Shown here: piece after piece, positions 62,833 to 64,000 of the stretch
Position numbering within the stretch: position 1 is the first letter of the stretch
Layout: each line of letters opens with the position of its first letter
NCBI GenBank assembly: GCA_022821545.1
Contig: JAJEDJ010000037.1
Location: forward strand, 1 to 64,000
Direction: 5' to 3'
DNA: 64,000 nucleotides
Origin: Caldilineaceae bacterium
GTDB taxonomy: Bacteria; Chloroflexota; Anaerolineae; Caldilineales; Caldilineaceae
The notes under the pieces: generated by a model
What the model was told of the DNA's origin: nothing
The model's input: only the letters and a program-made list of their open reading frames with translations
Databases searched by the model: none
Program-made: the position numbers and the translations under genes

Positions 62833-63738
62833 ATGGCAAGGTTACTTTCCTTGTTGGGTACACGCACACAGCTGCGACGCGATGTTCTTGGGTACATGTT
62901 TATTGCGCCGTGGCTGATCGGTTTCATCATCTTTACTGCCGGTCCAATGGTGGGCTTAGTCTATCTTGCCTTCACGCGTTATCCCGTCTTATCGCCTCCT
63001 ACTTTCAACGGGCTGGACAACCTCGACAGGATGCTGGGTGACAGGTTCTTTAGGATTTCTCTTTGGAACACCGCCTACTTCACCTTCTTAGGTGTACCGG
63101 CCCAGGTCGTTTGGGCACTGTTGCTTGCGCTGTTGCTCAACATGCGAGTGCATGGCGTCAATGTCTTTCGAACGCTGTATTATCTTCCTACCATCATCCC
63201 CGGTGTGGCCAGTGTGTTCCTCTGGATGTATATTTTCAATCCCGATTATGGTCTGGCCAACTACATTTTGTCCTTGTTTGGAATTCCGGGTCAGGCGTGG
63301 CTCTGGGATCCTGAACTGTCCAAGCCTTCTCTAATCATCATGGAACTGTGGCGAGTGGGCACGATGATGGTGGTTTTTCTGGCGGGGCTACAGGGCGTGC
63401 CTCAATCGCTCTACGATGCGGCAGCGATAGACGGGGCGGGCCTTTTTGCCCAGTTCAGGCACGTCACGGTTCCGATGATTACACCACTGATTTTCTTCAA
63501 TTTGGTGGTCGGTATCATTAGCTCCTTCCAGATTTTTACCGCTGCTTACATTGCTACCCAGGGCGGACCGGTTCACACAACGCTTTTCTACGTGCTTTTT
63601 GTGTATCGACATGCGTTCGAGAACCTGCGGATGGGCTATGCATCCCTGCTGGCATGGGTGTTGTTCTTTATCATTTTGGTCTTTACGATCGTTCAGTTCA
63701 GGATGGCGCGGATATGGGTGTTTTACGAAGTGGAATAA
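62833..63738 (+). CDS. Sugar ABC permease, MalF/UgpA-like
   Basis: A 301-residue inner-membrane permease with six helices. The N-terminal helix follows R-R-D-V-L-G-Y-M-F-I-A-P-W and the EAA loop is Y-D-A-A-A-I-D-G-A-G-L-F, typical of the carbohydrate class. It overlaps the next permease by 25 bases, so translation is coupled. No ATPase is seen yet. Confidence 0.9.
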   Translation: MARLLSLLGTRTQLRRDVLGYMFIAPWLIGFIIFTAGPMVGLVYLAFTRYPVLSPPTFNGLDNLDRMLGDRFFRISLWNTAYFTFLGVPAQVVWALLLALLLNMRVHGVNVFRTLYYLPTIIPGVASVFLWMYIFNPDYGLANYILSLFGIPGQAWLWDPELSKPSLIIMELWRVGTMMVVFLAGLQGVPQSLYDAAAIDGAGLFAQFRHVTVPMITPLIFFNLVVGIISSFQIFTAAYIATQGGPVHTTLFYVLFVYRHAFENLRMGYASLLAWVLFFIILVFTIVQFRMARIWVFYEVE

Positions 63739-64000
63739 GACCTTTCTCATCCGTTCTTGCATCCAATACAGTACGCTATGCTCTGTTAATCTTTGGCGGC
63801 GTCATCTGCTTCATTCCTCTTGGATGGATGCTTTCTACCTCTCTTAAGATGCCCGGCACCGAATTCATTTTCCCGCCGAACCTGATTCCGCGGCCGGTCG
63901 TGTGGAGCAACTACATCGATGCCGTCACGCGTCCGGGACATCCTTTTTTCCTATATACTCGAAATAGTGTTGTGATCACGCTCTCGGCCACTTTGGGTAC
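63714..64000 (+). CDS. Sugar ABC permease, MalG/UgpE-like (truncated by window end)
   Basis: The frame opens at ATG 63714, inside the end of the preceding permease, and continues to the window edge (about 95 codons). It begins M-G-V-L-R-S-G-I, then a hydrophobic helix Y-A-L-L-I-F-G-G-V-I and the family block M-L-S-T-S-L-K-M-P-G-T-E-F. The C-terminal half with the EAA loop is outside the window. Second permease of the same importer. Confidence 0.85.
   Translation, partial: MGVLRSGIRPFSSVLASNTVRYALLIFGGVICFIPLGWMLSTSLKMPGTEFIFPPNLIPRPVVWSNYIDAVTRPGHPFFLYTRNSVVITLSATLG

Overview
The window is high-GC bacterial DNA that looks like Chloroflexota, possibly a Caldilinea/Anaerolineae-type marine or sponge-associated lineage. 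This rests on gene style rather than a marker gene: duplicated ssb genes, lipoprotein signal peptides ending in A-A-C-A, Uma2-family nucleases, YbdK-type ligases, and the mix of sulfatases, Gfo/Idh/MocA dehydrogenases, enolase-superfamily enzymes and phytanoyl-CoA-type dioxygenases. I saw no rRNA, tRNA, CRISPR array, prophage or intact insertion sequence.

Layout. 1-1.5 kb: the start of a minus-strand gene, then a promoter, a 21-codon SSB-like mini-ORF and two tandem ssb genes closed by a terminator. 1.6-12.5 kb: a catabolic block, mostly minus strand, with two sulfatases, two enolase-superfamily enzymes, a DapA-type aldolase/dehydratase, a Gfo/Idh dehydrogenase, an SDR, a Rieske protein, a damaged nucleotidyltransferase and a Gfo/Idh gene remnant. 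12.8-20.2 kb: MDR dehydrogenases, a gamma-glutamyltransferase, an AspA/AstE-type deacylase, a propeller glycosidase-like protein and a protein of unknown family. 20.3-34.1 kb: a fold-class-IV aminotransferase (plus strand), then a long minus-strand run with a peptide-type ABC transporter lacking its ATPases, two PhyH dioxygenases, an aldo/keto reductase, a second propeller protein, a GNAT and three Gfo/Idh dehydrogenases. A perfect inverted repeat of GntR type lies upstream of the run. 34.6-46.2 kb: YifB/ComM ATPase, two TIM-barrel sugar isomerases, MFS exporter, MDR dehydrogenase, phosphohexomutase, paired Yip1-like membrane proteins and a HypE-like AIR-synthase protein. 46.2-51.6 kb: a Uma2 nuclease and a compact amidoligase cluster (two YbdK-like ligases, a circularly permuted ATP-grasp protein and a small unknown protein). 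51.7-59.2 kb: a tetronate-type set (four-carbon acid sugar kinase, PdxA-like dehydrogenase, LarA-like protein, HUMPS decarboxylase/aldolase, DegT aminotransferase, MDR dehydrogenase). 59.9-64 kb: a DegT aminotransferase and a sugar ABC transporter whose second permease runs off the end.

Together these genes suggest import and stepwise oxidation of sulfated or acidic sugars: desulfation, C-H oxidation by NAD-dependent dehydrogenases, dehydration by enolase-superfamily enzymes, and aldol or decarboxylative cleavage. This is inference; no substrate can be read from the sequence. The least ordinary items are the amidoligase cluster, a pair of dispersed structured repeats with a compensatory base change, long hairpins between binding-protein and permease genes in both ABC operons, several families of intergenic tandem repeats, and traces of gene decay around 2.8-3.6 kb.
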